Shown: one piece after another, positions 62,420-64,000 of the stretch | Layout of the letters: each line of letters starts with the position of its first letter | Position numbering within the stretch: the stretch's first letter is position 1 | Assembly: GCF_016909015.1 (NCBI RefSeq) | Contig: NZ_JAFBFA010000005.1 | Span: 124,001-188,000 of the forward strand | Length of the DNA stretch: 64,000 nucleotides | Direction: 5' to 3' | DNA from: Gracilibacillus alcaliphilus | Lineage (GTDB): Bacteria > Bacillota > Bacilli > Bacillales > Amphibacillaceae | Translations under genes and position numbers: made by a program | Notes under the pieces: model-generated | Databases searched by the model: none | Seen by the model: the letters and a program-made list of their open reading frames with translations, nothing else | Told to the model about the DNA's origin: nothing

Positions 62420-62664
62420 AATGAACAGCCTCTCTTTTTGTGTCATAAATCATCGTTACTCTTTCCCTTCGCTTCACCCACGGCACAAAAAATAACTTTC
62501 TATTTTTACGTTAATTAATTACCAATTGAATAGAGATTGACTCTGCCCGTTAACTTGATAACAATCATCTCAAAATTCCATAGTATCTGCAATAAGTTAT
62601 TCATATAATGGGTCATTTGTAGAATAGATTGACTGAAATTTTTAACTTTATTATCTAAAAATCA
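62420..62664. other. Gene-free stretch before the MerR gene
   Basis: AT-rich sequence; nothing recognised apart from the promoter that follows. Confidence 0.4.
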
Positions 62665-62695
62665 TTGACTTTCACGTTACGTGATAGTTTACTCT
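62665..62695 (+). promoter_or_regulatory. MerR-type promoter with 19-bp spacer and palindrome
   Basis: TTGACT (62665-62670), a 19-base spacer and TACTCT (62690-62695). The spacer contains the perfect palindrome TCACGTTACGTGA (62672-62684). Overlong spacers with a central palindrome are the mark of MerR-activated promoters, so the gene is probably autoregulated. Confidence 0.75.
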
Positions 62696-62718
62696 AGAAA
62701 GAGAAAGGCAGTGGTACC

Positions 62719-63486
62719 ATGAAAAGAAAAATCAAAGAGGTAGCTGATCTGGCTGGTGTTAGTGTGAGAACCTTACACCACTATGATGAAATAGGGTTGT
62801 TGTCTCCAGATACTACAACAGAAGCAGGATACCGACTCTATTCGGAAAAGAATCTGGAGGTATTACAGCAGATTTTATTTTTTAGAGAACTTGATTTTCC
62901 CCTAAAGAAGATCAAAGAGATTATCAACAGCCCAGACTTTGACCGTTATCAAGTAATGCTGCAGCAGCGTGATCAATTACTGGAGAAAAGATATCGGCTA
63001 GATCAGATCATTATAGCAATAAACAAAACGATACAACATATGAAGGGAGAAATGGAAATGACAACAGAAGGGAAATTTGAGGCATTTAAAGAAAGAATGC
63101 TGGAAGATAATGAACAAAAATATGGTAAAGAAATTCGTGAGAAATATGGAGAGGAAACTGTAGAAACGAGTAATGCTAAATGGCGAGGTATGTCACAGCA
63201 AGATTATCAAGCCATGCTTCGACTGGAACAAGAGCTGTTTGAGTTATTGGAACAGGCTTATGCCACTGGTGATCCCGGTTCAGACTTGGCTCAGGCAGCT
63301 GCTGCCAAACATAAAGAATGGCTGATGTATTCATGGTCTGAGTATTCCAAAGAGGCACATGCGGGTTTAGCAGAAATGTATGTGACAGATGAACGTTTTA
63401 CTGCCTATTATGATAAACATGTTAAAGATGGAACAGTCTTCTTACGTGATGCGATTTTAATTTATACAGGTAAGAAGGAAAGTTAG
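62719..63486 (+). CDS. MerR-family regulator with TipAS domain (Mta-like)
   Basis: 255 residues behind AGAAAGGCAG. N-terminal MerR helix-turn-helix (IKEVADLAGVSVRTLHHYDE IGLLSP) and wing, a dimer helix (about 75-115), then a TipAS drug-binding domain (about 135-255, with MSQQDYQAMLRLEQELFELL and TDERFTAYYDKHVKDGTVFL). In Mta and TipA this domain binds antibiotics and switches the regulator to bend an overlong promoter. The promoter upstream has exactly that form. Confidence 0.92.
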   Translation: MKRKIKEVADLAGVSVRTLHHYDEIGLLSPDTTTEAGYRLYSEKNLEVLQQILFFRELDFPLKKIKEIINSPDFDRYQVMLQQRDQLLEKRYRLDQIIIAINKTIQHMKGEMEMTTEGKFEAFKERMLEDNEQKYGKEIREKYGEETVETSNAKWRGMSQQDYQAMLRLEQELFELLEQAYATGDPGSDLAQAAAAKHKEWLMYSWSEYSKEAHAGLAEMYVTDERFTAYYDKHVKDGTVFLRDAILIYTGKKES

Positions 63487-63502
63487 TTATCAAAATAGAA
63501 AA

Positions 63503-63528
63503 GTCTGCCGTCATGGCAGGCTTTTTTT
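63503..63528 (+). terminator. Rho-independent terminator
   Basis: GTCTGCC pairs with GGCAGGC and is followed by T7. It ends the MerR transcript. Confidence 0.85.
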
Positions 63529-63649
63529 AGATGTGTTGAAGTCTGCGTTGCCTACTCCGATTTAGCGGGCAGTTTGAACAACCTCTATAAATAGATAATT
63601 ACAAACATTTAAGATGTAAAATATGATACTATATACTTATTACCAAAAA

Positions 63650-63761
63650 ATAGAGAGAACTCCAACAAGAAACAGGATATCTATTTGCTGCTTTATATGG
63701 AATTGCCTGTATCGATGTAGAAGATGAGTGGATGTTTACAAGTAATCAAAAAAAAGCATAA
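63650..63761 (+). pseudogene. Possible C-terminal gene remnant
   Basis: A frame without a start reads QQETGYLFAALYGIACIDVE and DEWMFTSNQKKA to TAA 63761, just upstream of the UppS-like gene. Family unknown. Confidence 0.25.
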
Positions 63762-63773
63762 AGGGAGAAAAAA

Positions 63774-64000
63774 ATGTTTTATAAACTAACTTTTTCCATT
63801 TATAAAATGCTGGTACATAGTGCGTTTTACCTTTCATCTCAACATGTAACAGGGGAGAAAGCGTGTGGCACAATTCCTTCACATATTGGTATTATAATGG
63901 ACGGCAATGGAAGATGGGCACAAAAAAGACGGTTTCCGAGATCAATTGGTCACTATGCTGGGATGCTGGCACTTCGGAATATTATCAGAGACTGTCATGA
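63774..64000 (+). CDS. UppS-family isoprenyl transferase (3' end outside window)
   Basis: ATG 63774 follows AAAGGGAG. The 75 visible residues have an extended N-terminus of about 35 residues and then IPSHIGIIMDGNGRWAQKRR FPRSIGHYAGM, the catalytic Asp and Arg block of cis-prenyl transferases. These make undecaprenyl or shorter polyprenyl diphosphates. The position away from cell-wall or cdsA genes and the extra N-terminus suggest a second, specialised copy rather than the main uppS. Confidence 0.85.
   Translation, partial: MFYKLTFSIYKMLVHSAFYLSSQHVTGEKACGTIPSHIGIIMDGNGRWAQKRRFPRSIGHYAGMLALRNIIRDCH

Noticed and set aside
1..64000. CRISPR arrays, tRNA or rRNA genes
   Set aside because: No regularly spaced direct repeats and no cloverleaf or rRNA sequence were recognised on reading both strands.

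Overview
The window is low-GC DNA with Bacillaceae-type signals: strong AGGAGG ribosome binding sites with GTG and TTG starts, many Rho-independent terminators, a leucine T-box, cre-like sites, BceS-type and PhoR-type two-component systems, a MutS2 paralogue and LeuA of the long form. The mix of carbohydrate operons and small accessory genes fits a halophilic or alkaliphilic relative of Bacillus such as Gracilibacillus or Amphibacillus. The genus is inference. No rRNA, tRNA or CRISPR array was seen.

Layout. 1-6200: end of a BceRS-like two-component system without its ABC transporter, then an unknown protein, a 1026-residue superfamily 1 helicase with a long coiled coil, and a VOC protein. 6300-12500: a decayed zone with DoxX, two unknown genes, a small basic peptide coupled to a protein kinase-like gene, and remnants of macro-domain, TetR, AraC, NUDIX and ABC ATPase genes. 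12500-19000: a TetR-type repressor with two tet-operator-like palindromes driving a membrane protein, a degenerate ABC ATPase fused to a LytTR DNA-binding domain next to an ABC-2 permease, two tandem SDR genes, and an ArsR gene with a shortened SRPBCC gene.

19000-38850 is the metabolic core, made of two sugar operons. The first is LacI regulator, binding protein, two permeases and a YicI-type alpha-xylosidase. The second is a divergent ROK repressor, binding protein, two permeases, a GH2-type glycosidase and a large DUF5107-like TPR protein, followed by a DapA-family lyase. Neither encodes an ATPase, so both probably share an MsmX-like ATPase encoded elsewhere. A decayed IS200/IS605-type TnpB element sits between them and its right end runs into the ROK stop codon.

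39000-51200 holds a Smr-less MutS2 paralogue, a coiled-coil membrane protein, an SDR, a second two-component system, T-box-controlled leuA and a cytochrome P450. 52000-64000 holds an AAC(3)-I-like acetyltransferase, a broken GrpB gene, a lipoprotein serpin, a DUF998 protein, a TmrB-like P-loop protein, SRPBCC, methyltransferase and YiiX-like genes, DUF1697, a MerR/TipAS regulator with a 19-bp-spacer palindromic promoter, and the start of a UppS-family gene.

Two sets of dispersed intergenic stem-loops, each with a conserved loop but different stem sequences, are not explained by the genes. The best candidates for something new are these stem-loops, the pseudo-ABC/LytTR pair, the tet-operator-controlled non-efflux gene and the helicase cassette.
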